Origin: TMP-86 sp046347195
Lineage (GTDB): Bacteria; Pseudomonadota; Gammaproteobacteria; Steroidobacterales; Steroidobacteraceae
Length of the DNA: 64,000 nt
NCBI GenBank assembly: GCA_046347195.1
Contig: JAXMGQ010000026.1
Location: forward strand, 1-64,000
Reading direction: 5' to 3'
The translations under genes were made by a program, and so were the position numbers. Of this stretch, positions 16,745-25,604 are shown piece by piece (the stretch's first letter is position 1; each line of letters begins with the position of its first letter). A model generated the notes under the pieces. That model saw nothing but the letters and a program-made list of their open reading frames with translations, was not told the DNA's origin and ran no database searches.

Positions 16745-18096
16745 TACGCGTACACCGGCAGTCCCAGGGCGACCAGCGCCAGCCCGGCGACGGCGCGCCC
16801 CGGCATGGCGATGAGGGTATTCACCATGAGATACGCGGCGGCCAGCAGGAACAGGGCGGGCACCACGGGATACCCCCAGACCCGGTAGGGCCGCGCGGCG
16901 TCGGGCAACCGGCGCCGCAGCACGTACACCGCCGCCACCGACAGTCCGTTGAACAACAGCAGCACGAACACGATCATGTCGGTGAGCACATCGAAGGTTC
17001 CTGAGAACGCGAAACCCATCGACAGTCCCGCCAGCAGCATCACCGCCACCCAGGGCACGCAGGCGCGCGGTGACAGGCTGGCGAGCGCGCGAGGCATCAG
17101 CCCATCGCGCGCCATCGCGAAGGGTATGCGGGCGGCGCTCAGGGTCAGCACGTGCAGGCAGCCGAAGATGGATCCCACGAGCCCCAGCGACACCCAGGCG
17201 GCGCCGTGCGCGCCGAGGATCTTCGACATGACCGCACCGGCCACCGAGGAGGATTCGTGCAGCGATGCGACCTCCACCGGCTCGAGCGCGATGTAGTAGC
17301 TGGCGGTGACGAAGAGGTAGATGGCGATCAGGATCAGGATGCCGTGGAACAGCGCCCGCGGCATGGTCCGCCCCGGGTTCCTGACCTCCTCCGCCATCGC
17401 GCAAATGGGCTGCCAGCCATTGAAGCTCCACAGCGCCGCGAGCACGGCCGCCCCGAAGCCACTGGCGCCGCCACGCGCGCCCGCCGGGATTCCCTGGCAC
17501 AGCCCGGCCGCTCCGCTGTGGGCGAAATGACCGAGCTGGCCTCCCGCGCCGAAATAGCCCACGAAGCCGATGCCCGCGATGAACAGGACCTTGAGGACCG
17601 TGAGCACCAGCGAGAAGGCGCCGTTGGCGTGGACGGAGGCCAGCGTGATGAGCGAGACGAGGATGATGGTGCCGACGGTGGCGAGCTGGACCTGGCTCGT
17701 GCCCAGCGCACCGCCCAGGTAATCGTTGAAGAAAATCACGGCCACCATGGCCACGGCCGCGATCGATGCGCTGCCATCCACCACGGTTTCCATCCAGCCA
17801 TAGAGGAAGGCCCAGCGCCGGCCGAAGGCGGCGCCGATGAAATTGTACTGGCCGCCAGCGCGCGGCATCATGGCGCTGAGCTCGGCGAGCGACAGCGCCC
17901 CTGCCAGCGTCAGCAGCCCCGCCACGGCGTAGGCCAGCAGGACCGCCGACGGTGTGCCCACGTTGCAGGTCATGGCCCGCGCCTTGAGGAACACGCCGGC
18001 GCCGATCACGCCGGTCACCACCATCGCGGTCATCGCGGCAGGTCCCAACCCACGGACCAGTGTGCGCGCGGACGTTTGCGCCCCGGCCTGTTTCAT
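16684..18096 (-). CDS. APC-family amino acid/amine permease
   Basis: The protein has 470 residues and about 12 membrane segments. The N-terminal GLGPAAMTAMVVTGVIGAGVFLKAR is the conserved first helix with the Gly-x-Gly substrate loop, and MMPRAGGQYNFIGAAFG is the APC signature in the third helix. It imports or exchanges an amino acid or amine across the inner membrane; the substrate cannot be predicted. The start at 18096, with a GGGGGGA-type ribosome site, was chosen over a longer frame. It overlaps the stop of the YcaQ-like pseudogene (ATGA), so the two were once one operon. Confidence 0.88.
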   Translation of the reverse strand: MKQAGAQTSARTLVRGLGPAAMTAMVVTGVIGAGVFLKARAMTCNVGTPSAVLLAYAVAGLLTLAGALSLAELSAMMPRAGGQYNFIGAAFGRRWAFLYGWMETVVDGSASIAAVAMVAVIFFNDYLGGALGTSQVQLATVGTIILVSLITLASVHANGAFSLVLTVLKVLFIAGIGFVGYFGAGGQLGHFAHSGAAGLCQGIPAGARGGASGFGAAVLAALWSFNGWQPICAMAEEVRNPGRTMPRALFHGILILIAIYLFVTASYYIALEPVEVASLHESSSVAGAVMSKILGAHGAAWVSLGLVGSIFGCLHVLTLSAARIPFAMARDGLMPRALASLSPRACVPWVAVMLLAGLSMGFAFSGTFDVLTDMIVFVLLLFNGLSVAAVYVLRRRLPDAARPYRVWGYPVVPALFLLAAAYLMVNTLIAMPGRAVAGLALVALGLPVYAYYSRSAGAPHVSRDTMSDTP

Positions 18097-19030
18097 GCCA
18101 TCCCCCCGAGAAAATCCCTCAAGCGTTGCAGCTCCGCCTCGAGTCCCGCATCGAAAGCAGGGTCCCGCGGCGCGCTGCCGGACACGTAGCCGAAGGCCGC
18201 ACGCAAGGCGCCGTTCGCGGCCGACAGGTTGCCCCAGCCTATCACCTCGCCGCGCCACAGGATCGGCATCGCGTAATAACCAAGCTTGCGCCGGGAGGGC
18301 GGCGTGTAGGCCTCGAAGCGGTATTCCCAGTGCCAGAAACGCTGGAAGCGCGCGCGATCCCAGACGATGGGATCGAACGGCGTGAGCAGGCGAACCTCCT
18401 CATCCAGCCGCCAGCGGCTCGAGCGCGGTGACTCCTCCGCCGGCCAGTACCAGTCGGCGCCATCGATGCGTGCGTGCGCGAGTCGCTTCCTGGCACGCGA
18501 CAGCGCCGCCGCCCGATGCGAGCGCCATTGCGGAACCCCGCCGCACAGCAGGCTCAGGAGCCGTCCGAGTGACACCGCCGGGAGCGGTGCGTACTTGTGC
18601 ACGACGAGATCCACCAGCCGGTCCCAGCGCTGCGCCGGAGACAACGATGGCGCATCCTGCGCCGGCAGGTCGCGAACCGCGTACAGCCGCGTGCCCCCGA
18701 CGCGTTGCGCGATGCGCAGCCATCCCCGGTAATGCATCTGGTCGAGGAGCTGGGTCGACGCGCTGGAAGATCCGCCGAACCAGTTCGTCACCTTTCCATG
18801 CGCGAAATGCCGATCCACCTCGCGTGGATGGACGATGCCTCGCTCGCGCACGTACTCGAGCATGGCCTCGGCCTTGCGCCGCCGCGCCGTCGACCAACGC
18901 TCCCGCGGCTTGCGCGGATGGGATCGGCCTGCACGAAGCCGAGCCGGTGAATGGCGCGCGGCAAGCTCGTCGGCCGGAACAGGGTCCGGGCGATGGCATG
19001 CCGGCGAAGGTCCTCGATGCCGGGCTTCAC
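18093..19030 (-). pseudogene. YcaQ-like DNA glycosylase (winged-helix), deleted and frameshifted
   Basis: The N-terminus, from about GTG 19030, reads LRRHAIARTLFRPTSLPRAI followed by HRLGFVQADPIRA, the hallmark of the YcaQ crosslink-repair family. Right after this the frame changes near 18910 and resumes at RRRKAEAMLEYVRERGIVHP, then HFAHGKVTNWFGGSSS, and runs intact to the C-terminus. About 60 residues that normally lie between DPIRA and this block are missing, so the gene has an internal deletion as well as a frameshift. It is translationally coupled to the downstream permease gene. Confidence 0.75.
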
Positions 19031-19128
19031 CAGGCTCGCTCCCGGCTGCCGCCCGGTTGAACGAGGCGATGCACGCTGTGTCGCATGGACGATCAAGATA
19101 GCCGCAATCCGCAGAGGGAGCATCCGAC

Positions 19129-19480
19129 ATGCAGCCACGCCGCGAACTCGCGGCGGCCATCCAGGAAGCCCATCGGCGCGGTCTCAAGATCACCGGTCGT
19201 CTTTGTTCGGTCACGTATCCGGAAGCCGCAGACCTCGGCATCGCTGATCGCCCATCACGTGGCCATCACCTCCACCTTGCCGGTCTTCGAACAGCGGGTC
19301 CCCGGTCACGCGCCGCCGTGGCCGCAGGCCATGGACGCGCTGACGCCGCAGGCGCGCGAGGCCCACCTCTACCTGCGTCATCGCACCAGCAGCTAATCGC
19401 GTGAACGGGCGCAGGCGAACACGCTGGCGTACCAGCACGATCTGCAGCTCGAGCACGTCGCATTGGTCTTCAAGGATTTG
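19129..19480 (+). pseudogene. Amidohydrolase fragment cut by the second ISL3 copy
   Basis: A frame from 19129 reads RELAAAIQEAHRRGLKITG, then LCSVTYPEAADLGI, matching the middle of imidazolonepropionase-like amidohydrolases just after their metal-binding Lys/His region. After a frameshift near 19250 another frame gives HHVAITSTLPVFEQRVPGHA and MDALTPQAREAHLYL with a stop, typical of the same family. The N-terminal metal site and the C-terminal third are absent. The insertion sequence begins where the remaining sequence ends, and no continuation is found beyond it. Confidence 0.65.
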
Positions 19481-20910
19481 GCCTCTATTGAAATCTGAGT
19501 GGGTAACCGAGCTTTCTTCGGGGTAGATCTTGATCTTTGCTCTTCGATCTACTTTCATCGGCAAAGGCGAAGCGCGGTCTGGCGCCGCAGGCGGCAGAAG
19601 TCCGTGGCTGGTTGGGGCGCAGGCTCCTGAAGATCGAAGTGGAAGGGTCGAGATGGTCACCGAGAAGATATTCGAGTCTGCCCTGGGCATCAGCTCCCCC
19701 TGGTTCATCGCCGGGATGAGCTTCGAGCCGAGCCAGAAGAAGCTGAACATTTGCGTGGATTTCGAGGTTGGCAGCCGCTTTGGGGTCGCTGGCGCGGACG
19801 GGCAGCACCCGGTGCACGACACCGCGACCAAGACCTACCGGCACCTGAACTTCTTCCAGCACGAATGCGAGCTTTCGGTGCGGGTACCGCGAGTGAAGCT
19901 GCCCGACGGGAAGGTCCAGGTGAGCCCGCCGTGGGCGGGCAAGCTGTCGGGCTTCTCGCTGCTCTTTGAGGCCTTCGTGCTGCTGTTGAGCCGGGAGATG
20001 TCCTTCACGGGTGTCGCGCGCATCACCGGGGAGTCGGTTCATCGATCATGGCCGTGCGCCATCGCTACGTCGATGCGGCGGTTGGTGCGGCCGATCTCCG
20101 TGAGGTGCGGCGCCTGGCGATCGATGAGACCTCGCGCGCCAAGGGACACGACTACGTGACGCCTTTGCCGATGCCGACCCGGACCCCGAGCGGCGCCGAG
20201 TGCTGTTCGTGGCCGAGGGCCGCGAAGCCGAGACCGTGCAGGCCTTCGCCGCGAACCTGCGCGCCCATGCTGGCAAGCCCACCCAGATTGCCGCCATCAG
20301 CATCGACATGTCCCCGGCGTTCATCAACGGCGTCGAGGCAAACTTTCCCAACGCACAGATCACCTTCGACAAGTTCCACGATCGCCTCACGCCTCGGCCG
20401 CGATCGACGCCATGCGCCGCGCCGAGCAGAAGCTCGACCCGAGCCTCAAGGGGTTGCGTTGACGCTGCTGAAGGACCGCAGTCGGTTGGGGCGGCCGCAG
20501 CGCGCCGAGCTCGATGCCCTGCTGGCGAACATGACCAGCAGCCGCACCGCCCGTGCCTGGCAGTACCGCGAGCGCGCCGCGCGAGATCATGAGCCGCAAG
20601 CAGCCCAACATCGTGCGCGCGCTGCTCAAGCAGTGGTGTACGAACGTGATGCGCTCGAAGGTCGAGCCGATGAAGGCAGTGGCCGTCATGATCCGCAAGC
20701 ACTTCGAGGGGGCCTCGCCTGGGTCGAAACACGGCAAACGAACGGCTTCTTGGAGCCATCAACGGCCTGTTCCAGGCCGCCAAACGCAAGGCGCGCGGGT
20801 ATGGGACCTTCCTGCACCATCCGCATGGTGATCTTCCTTGTCGCTGGCAAGCTCGACTTCTCCAAGCTCAATCCCTACGTCGCGTAACCCACTCGAAATT
20901 CAACAGAGCC
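19481..20910 (+). mobile_element. ISL3-family insertion sequence, copy 2 (1430 bp)
   Basis: It has the same left (GCCTCTATTGAAATC) and right (CAACAGAGCC) ends as copy 1, in the same orientation. Its own 8-bp target duplication AGGATTTG lies at 19473-19480 and 20911-20918. Because each copy has a different, matching pair of duplications, the two were independent insertions and not the arms of a composite transposon. It differs from copy 1 mostly by single-base indels plus a few substitutions. Confidence 0.93.
19653..20887 (+). pseudogene. ISL3 transposase, copy 2, multiple frameshifts
   Basis: The same transposase as in copy 1 starts at ATG 19653. Compared with copy 1 it loses or gains single bases at roughly 20045, 20162, 20380-20395, 20460, 20573, 20712, 20754 and 20813, so the DDE catalytic core is spread over all frames. 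Where copy 1 is broken (near its 12760 and 13028) copy 2 is in frame, as shown by the VQAFAANLRAHAGKPTQ stretch. Either the copies decayed separately or repeat regions were poorly polished in assembly. Confidence 0.85.
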
Positions 20911-20970
20911 AGGATTTGCATGCCGGGGCTTCTCTTTCTCCGGGGAACTGGATTACCATGCCCCAGGATT

Positions 20971-20984
20971 AGAACCTATATTCT
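20971..20984 (+). promoter_or_regulatory. Short palindrome in the epimerase operon leader
   Basis: AGAACCTATATTCT is an AGAA/TTCT inverted repeat with a 6-nt AT-rich centre, 16 bp before the first codon of the 21000 gene. It overlaps the only AT-rich part of the 90-bp gap after the insertion sequence. It is a possible operator or -10 region. The evidence is the sequence alone. Confidence 0.3.
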
Positions 20985-20999
20985 GGTTTTGGAGTCGCC

Positions 21000-21950
21000 A
21001 TGGCAGCCACCCCGCGCAAGCTTCGTTACGCCTACATGGATCATTGGCGCATCGACGGTCCGCAGGGCTACATCTCGCAATACACCTCGGTCCGGCACCT
21101 GGATGCCTTCGTCAAGCAGATCGCCGCGCTGGGGTTCGAGGGGCTCGAGACCTTCGACTTCCACGTCGGCGTGCTGGCCGAACTGTTCGGTTCGCTCACC
21201 AATGCCCGCGAGTTCCTGCAGGAGCGTGGCATCGAGCGCATCGTCAGCCTGTTCCATGCCGTCCTGTACCGCAATGGCGTGAGCCAGGCACACGACCCCT
21301 CCACGCACGACTTCCTCTTCAACCATGCGCTGCACACGGTGAAATCCTGCGAAGGACTGGGCGTGCAGAACCTCATCGTCATGCCGGCCGGCCAGTATCA
21401 CGATGTCGAGCCGGTGAGCGATGAGAAGATCCGGGCCTGCGCAGACCTGTGGAGCCGCGTCGGCAGGATGACGCTCGAGCATGGCATCCGGGTGTGCTGC
21501 CACCACGAGTTCTATTGCGGGCTGCATCACGCGCAGGAGCTGGAGAAGTTCTATGCGTGGAGCGATCCGCGCTACGTCTTCTGGTACTGCGACACGGCCC
21601 AGCACGCGATCTCGGGGGTGGATCCGGTGGCTCTGTACCTCAAGCTGCACGATCGCTGCGGCGGCTTCCACCTCAAGGACACGCACCATGTCGACCGGGT
21701 CGGCGACTATCGTCAGCGCCCCGAATCCGAGGTCACCGCGAAAACCACGCCGCGCTGGTTCTGGGAGATGGGGACCGAGCAGGGGCTGGTCGACTTCCCC
21801 GCGCTGTTCAAGGCGATGAAGCAGCACGGCTACGAAGGCTGGGTGGGCGTGGAGCACGACAAGGCGGATGTCGGCGGCGGCAACTATCCCGCGAGCACGG
21901 GCATCGCCGCCTGGTACATCCGCAACGTGCTGCAACCCATCTACGCCTGA
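21000..21950 (+). CDS. Sugar phosphate isomerase/epimerase (xylose isomerase-like TIM barrel)
   Basis: The 316-residue AP2Ec/xylose-isomerase-like protein starts at ATG 21000 with ribosome site GGAG 5 nt upstream. Barrel strands with metal ligands are visible: GFEGLETFDFHVG, then EHGIRVCCHHEFYCG with candidate His and Glu, WYCDTAQHAISGVDP with Asp and His, GGFHLKDTHHVD, and GVEHDKADVGGG with a final Glu. The family isomerises or epimerises sugars, inositols or related ketoses using a divalent metal. It is followed 10 nt later by a second member, so the two probably act in one pathway, substrate unknown. Confidence 0.85.
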   Translation: MAATPRKLRYAYMDHWRIDGPQGYISQYTSVRHLDAFVKQIAALGFEGLETFDFHVGVLAELFGSLTNAREFLQERGIERIVSLFHAVLYRNGVSQAHDPSTHDFLFNHALHTVKSCEGLGVQNLIVMPAGQYHDVEPVSDEKIRACADLWSRVGRMTLEHGIRVCCHHEFYCGLHHAQELEKFYAWSDPRYVFWYCDTAQHAISGVDPVALYLKLHDRCGGFHLKDTHHVDRVGDYRQRPESEVTAKTTPRWFWEMGTEQGLVDFPALFKAMKQHGYEGWVGVEHDKADVGGGNYPASTGIAAWYIRNVLQPIYA

Positions 21951-21960
21951 GGAGCCCGCC

Positions 21961-22950
21961 ATGAGAGACCAGAACATCACCTCCCGCGGGCGCATCAAGT
22001 GGGGCTACGCGTTCAACCAGTGGCGCATGGGCTGGCAGGGGTTCGCGCGCGTCGAGGATCACATCCGTGCGCTGAAGATCACCTCGGCCTGCGGCTTCCG
22101 TTGCATCGAGCTCAACGCCGGCACCGGTCCCTGGGACCCGACCGGAAGGCCCGAGAGCATCGCCCTCAACTTCGGCTCGGTGCGCAAGTTTGCCGCCACG
22201 TTCGGGGACTGGGGCATCGACCGGTTCACCGGCGCCTTCCTGGACCCGGCGCAATTCAGCTTCGAGGAAGGTCACTTCGGCCTCGACACGACTTCGCGCC
22301 CTGACCATGCCGTGATCCTCGAGCAGGCCGGCAAGTTCTCGAGGTTCATCGCCGAGGTCGGCGGTGAGTACCTGGTGCTGCAGCCCTTCGCGCCCTACTG
22401 GAAGCGCGGCGCCCTCACGCCGGAGGCCATCTTCGTCGCGGCCGACCTGATCAACCGTCTGGGTGAGGCGAACCGGGCGCTGGGCCTGTCGACCTGGCTG
22501 CACCTGGACGCGCTGTCCGCCCTGCGCAGCACGCAGGAGATCGACCAGCTGTTGGCCCTGTGCCCGGGTCCGCACATCGGGCTTGCGCTCGACACGGCGG
22601 AACTCACCATCGCGGGCCACGATGTCGTGCCGTTCTATCGCCGCTATCACGCACGGGTCGGCCATTTCCACTTCAAGGATGCGCTCGCCACCGACACGCT
22701 GGGCGAATTCCGCCTGCCACACGCAGACCGCGCCATGATCCTCGCGGGCGGTGAGCGCGAGATTCCCCGCTGGTTCGGCGAGCTGGGAACCGGGCTCGTG
22801 GACTTCAAGGCCCTGCTCGTGGCGATGAAGGAACTGCGCTTCGCGGGCTGGGTGATCCTGGAAAGCGACAAGGGACCGCAGCCCGTGGCGAGCAGCGTCA
22901 TGCTCAACAGCTGGTACGTGCAGAACGAGCTGCTGCCGCTGCTCGGCTGA
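21961..22950 (+). CDS. Second sugar phosphate isomerase/epimerase, TIM barrel
   Basis: The 329-residue member of the same superfamily starts at ATG 21961 after ribosome site GAGGAG; an earlier in-frame ATG lies inside the previous gene and was rejected. Ligand-bearing strands include GFRCIELNAGTGPW, STWLHLDALSAL, GLALDTAELTIAGHDV and VGHFHFKDALATD, with WVILESDKGPQP last. It is clearly related to but distinct from its upstream neighbour, sharing the HFHFKD/GFHLKD and C-terminal WVxLExDK patterns. The two genes form an operon of the kind seen in inositol or keto-sugar catabolism. Confidence 0.85.
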   Translation: MRDQNITSRGRIKWGYAFNQWRMGWQGFARVEDHIRALKITSACGFRCIELNAGTGPWDPTGRPESIALNFGSVRKFAATFGDWGIDRFTGAFLDPAQFSFEEGHFGLDTTSRPDHAVILEQAGKFSRFIAEVGGEYLVLQPFAPYWKRGALTPEAIFVAADLINRLGEANRALGLSTWLHLDALSALRSTQEIDQLLALCPGPHIGLALDTAELTIAGHDVVPFYRRYHARVGHFHFKDALATDTLGEFRLPHADRAMILAGGEREIPRWFGELGTGLVDFKALLVAMKELRFAGWVILESDKGPQPVASSVMLNSWYVQNELLPLLG

Positions 22951-22994
22951 ACCCCGATTCGTACGCCTGCGCGAGCTTTGACATACTGGCGCGC

Positions 22995-23456
22995 ATGCCC
23001 ATCCCGGATCGGCCTTCCACGCCCTACACCGCCTCGCTGCTGGGCTATGGCGGATTGGTGCCCTTCGGGGTCCTGTCGGCCATCTCGCTGCTGGGAGGTG
23101 CGAATGGCTTCCTCGCCCAGCGCGCGCTGCTTTCCTACGGCGCGGTGATCCTGAGCTTCGTGGGCGCCGTGCACTGGGGCATCGCGATGATGCTGCCCCC
23201 CAGCGCCGATGCTCGACGCCAGGCGCTGTGGGGCTGGAGCGTGATCCCCGCACTGATGGGCTGGATCGCCCTGCTCCTGCCTCCGCCGACCGCGGGCATG
23301 CTGCTGGTGGCGGGCTTCGCGACCCAGTACGCCTGGGACCATCGCGTCACCGAGGATGGCACGCTGCCGGCCTGGTACCGGCCCTTCCGGCTGCGTCTGA
23401 CCCTCATCGCCTGCATGGCCCTGCTGGTGGGCACGGCCGGCTGGCGACTGAATTGA
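22995..23456 (+). CDS. DUF3429 integral membrane protein
   Basis: The 153-residue protein has five predicted membrane helices, starting around LLGYGGLVPFGVLSAISLLGG. It contains the DUF3429 signature AVILSFVGAVHWGIAM followed by a GWSVIPALMGWIALLLPP helix and an AWDHRV motif. The family is common in proteobacteria and has no established role. It lies 44 bp after the epimerase pair on the same strand. Confidence 0.85.
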   Translation: MPIPDRPSTPYTASLLGYGGLVPFGVLSAISLLGGANGFLAQRALLSYGAVILSFVGAVHWGIAMMLPPSADARRQALWGWSVIPALMGWIALLLPPPTAGMLLVAGFATQYAWDHRVTEDGTLPAWYRPFRLRLTLIACMALLVGTAGWRLN

Positions 23457-23498
23457 GGCAGGCGCATCATTCGCTGCTGACACAGGGAGATCTTTCGC

Positions 23499-24368
23499 AT
23501 GTGCGACCACGACGACCTTGAAGATTTTTCCAGGAAGGCGGACACGCTCTCGCGCCGCCGCTTCAATGCGCTTGCCCTGGGCACCGGCCTCACGGTCGCG
23601 CTGTCAGGTCATGCGGCAACGGTCGAACCCGAAGGCTCGGATGTCGAGATCCGCACGCCCGATGGCACCTGTGATGCCTGGTTCGTCCGGCCCGCCAAGG
23701 GCAAGCACCCGGCCGTGCTGACCTGGCCCGACATCTTCGGCTTGCGGCCGGCATCGAAGGAGATGGCGACGCGCCTGGCCGGTTCGGGCTACTCGGTGCT
23801 GGTCATCAATCCCTTCTATCGCGTCAGGAAGGCGCCCACCTCGCCCGAGCATGCCGACTTCAGCGACCCGGCGACGCGCGAGGCGCTCATGTCACTGGCC
23901 GGCACGTTGAACCCGCAGACGGCTGCGACCGATGCGACGGCGCTCATCGACTTCCTGGATGCGCAGCCCTCCGTCGACCGCAAAAGGAAGATGGGAACCA
24001 CCGGCTACTGCATGGGCGGACCCCTGGTGTTCCGCTGTGCCGCTGCCCACCCCGACCGCATCGGCGCGGCGGCCACCTTCCACGGCGGCGGTCTCGTCAC
24101 CGACAAGCCCGACAGCCCGCACCTGCTCATCCCGAAGATGAAGGCACGGTTCCTGGTGGCGATTGCCGAGAACGATGATGCCAGGCAACCCGACGCGAAG
24201 GGCGTGCTCAAGGATGCCTTCGCCAAGGCGCACCTGTCCGCCGAGATCGAGGTCTACGCCGGCGCGCAGCATGGCTGGTGTCCGCCGGATTCGCCGGTGT
24301 ACAACCACGACCAGGCGGAGAAGGCCTGGAGCCGTCAGCTCGCGTTGTTTGCGAAGGCGCTGGCCTGA
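23499..24368 (+). CDS. Exported dienelactone hydrolase family protein
   Basis: The 289-residue alpha/beta hydrolase has a Tat-type signal (SRRRFNALALGTGLTVAL) near the N-terminus. The dienelactone hydrolase triad is present: Cys171 in GYCMGG as nucleophile, Asp226 in ENDDA, and His258 in GAQHGWC; PDIFGLR carries the Glu that primes the Cys in this family. It hydrolyses lactone or ester bonds, probably in the periplasm given the signal. An internal KKMGTTGYCMGG-type core matches exported DLH proteins rather than cytosolic ClcD. Confidence 0.88.
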   Translation: MCDHDDLEDFSRKADTLSRRRFNALALGTGLTVALSGHAATVEPEGSDVEIRTPDGTCDAWFVRPAKGKHPAVLTWPDIFGLRPASKEMATRLAGSGYSVLVINPFYRVRKAPTSPEHADFSDPATREALMSLAGTLNPQTAATDATALIDFLDAQPSVDRKRKMGTTGYCMGGPLVFRCAAAHPDRIGAAATFHGGGLVTDKPDSPHLLIPKMKARFLVAIAENDDARQPDAKGVLKDAFAKAHLSAEIEVYAGAQHGWCPPDSPVYNHDQAEKAWSRQLALFAKALA

Positions 24369-24371
24369 GGA

Positions 24372-24755
24372 TCAGGCCAGTTCGATTTCGATGTACGCCC
24401 GCCGGCCGAACTTGCCGGTGAGTCTCGCCATGAAATCCGTCAGGCGCATGATGAGGCCATATTTTCCGGTGAAGGCGTCCTGGACCTCGGAGAGCAGCGC
24501 AGGATCGGTGACGATGCCCGCCTGGCCGTCGATCCAGTCGCTGCTGACCCGGCCACGGATGTCACAGGCGGCAAGACGCACCCTCGGCGTCGAGCGGATG
24601 CGTTTGACCTTTCCGGCATCACCCTCGCTGAACACATAGTGGCGTCCGCGAAGCGGCGCCATCCACACCGGGGTCTTCACCTCCACGCCGTTGCGGCGAA
24701 AGGTGGCCAGGCTCACGTACTTTTCACGGGCGGGATCGAACATCGGGGTCCTCAT
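24372..24755 (-). CDS. PPOX-class flavin/F420-dependent oxidoreductase (Rv2061-like)
   Basis: This small split-barrel protein of 123-127 residues opens EKYVSLATFRRNGVEVKTPV, continues AGKVKRIRSTPRVRLAACD with the conserved cofactor phosphate contacts, and ends in a GRRAYIEIEL strand. These match the PPOX class often annotated as F420-dependent (Rv2061 family); in a proteobacterium FMN or heme-type ligands are equally possible. The start may be ATG 24755 or 24743. It is convergent with the dienelactone hydrolase, their ends being 3 bp apart. Confidence 0.8.
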   Translation of the reverse strand: MRTPMFDPAREKYVSLATFRRNGVEVKTPVWMAPLRGRHYVFSEGDAGKVKRIRSTPRVRLAACDIRGRVSSDWIDGQAGIVTDPALLSEVQDAFTGKYGLIMRLTDFMARLTGKFGRRAYIEIELA

Positions 24756-24888
24756 GTCAGGGCCTGTGCGGCGGGCTGGCAGGGAGCAGCCTATCAAGGG
24801 CCTGTGCCGATTGCGCGCCCGTAGTAACATCACCCAGCGCCGCTGTTGCCCTTGCCACATCGATCCGCCTGATGAAGGAGCATTGCCC

Positions 24889-25590
24889 ATGCGCCACGCA
24901 CTCGCCCTCGTTTTCGTTTCCGCAATCGGACTCGCCAATGCTTCCTGGCCCCAGGCGCAGGAATCCCCACCACCCGCGCCGAATCCCGCCTGGAAGATTC
25001 CCGAGGTGATCCATTTCATCGGCGTGAAGAAGGGGGACAAGGTGGCCGATGTCATCGCCGGACGCCTCACGGCGGCGCTTGCGCAGGCGGTGGGTCCCAC
25101 GGGCAAGGTCTACGCTTTGGAGACCGCCGAAGTGGTGAAGTCCCACCCCGAGGTGCTCCCCATGATGAAGCAGGTGGCGGCGCAGTCACCGAACATCATC
25201 GTCAGCGCGGACCCGGTATCCTCGCCCCTGCCCACGGGGCTCGACGTGGTCTTCATCCGCCAGAACTACCACGACCTGTACGACAAGTTCATGGGCCCGG
25301 CCGACGTGCCGGCGTTCAACAAGGCGGTGTTCGCGGCGCTGAAGCCTGGCGGTGTCTACGTCGTCCTCGATCATGTCGCGGCAGCAGGGTCTGGAATCAG
25401 CGCCACGGAGACGTTGCACCGGATCGACCCGGCCCGGGTGAAGGCCGACGTCACCGCGGCCGGCTTCAAGCTCGAGTCACAAAGCCGGATCCTGTCGAAC
25501 CCGGCGGATGATCACAGCAAGAACGTGTTCGATCCGTCGGTGCGCGATCACACCGACCAATTCCTGTACCGGTTCAGGAAGCCCCGTTAG
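24889..25590 (+). CDS. Exported class I SAM-dependent methyltransferase
   Basis: The 233-residue protein begins MRHALALVFVSAIGLANASW, a clear signal peptide; the start is set there by ribosome site AAGGAG. The mature part has a Rossmann methyltransferase core: IGVKKGDKVADVIAG, KVYALETAEVV, LDVVFIRQNYHDLYDKF (motif after strand 4) and LKPGGVYVVLDHVA. Exported methyltransferase-like proteins of this type occur in proteobacteria, but the substrate and the source of SAM outside the cytoplasm are unknown. The normal first-motif GxGxG is replaced by VADVIAGRL, so activity is uncertain. Confidence 0.8.
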   Translation: MRHALALVFVSAIGLANASWPQAQESPPPAPNPAWKIPEVIHFIGVKKGDKVADVIAGRLTAALAQAVGPTGKVYALETAEVVKSHPEVLPMMKQVAAQSPNIIVSADPVSSPLPTGLDVVFIRQNYHDLYDKFMGPADVPAFNKAVFAALKPGGVYVVLDHVAAAGSGISATETLHRIDPARVKADVTAAGFKLESQSRILSNPADDHSKNVFDPSVRDHTDQFLYRFRKPR

Positions 25591-25604
25591 TCTGGACAGA
25601 TCAG

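Noticed and set aside
15527..17500. Long minus-strand open frame of over 600 codons across the kinase and permease genes
   Set aside because: It is antisense to two well-supported genes, is Arg/Gly/Ala-rich as expected from high-GC shadow frames, and has no recognisable domain.
11983..20918. Composite transposon made of the two ISL3 copies with the genes between them as cargo
   Set aside because: Each copy has its own matching 8-bp duplication (CTATTTGG and AGGATTTG). A composite would share one duplication at its outer ends.
22978..22983. TTGACA as a -35 promoter element for the DUF3429 gene
   Set aside because: It is only 17 bp before the start codon, leaving no room for a -10 box and leader.
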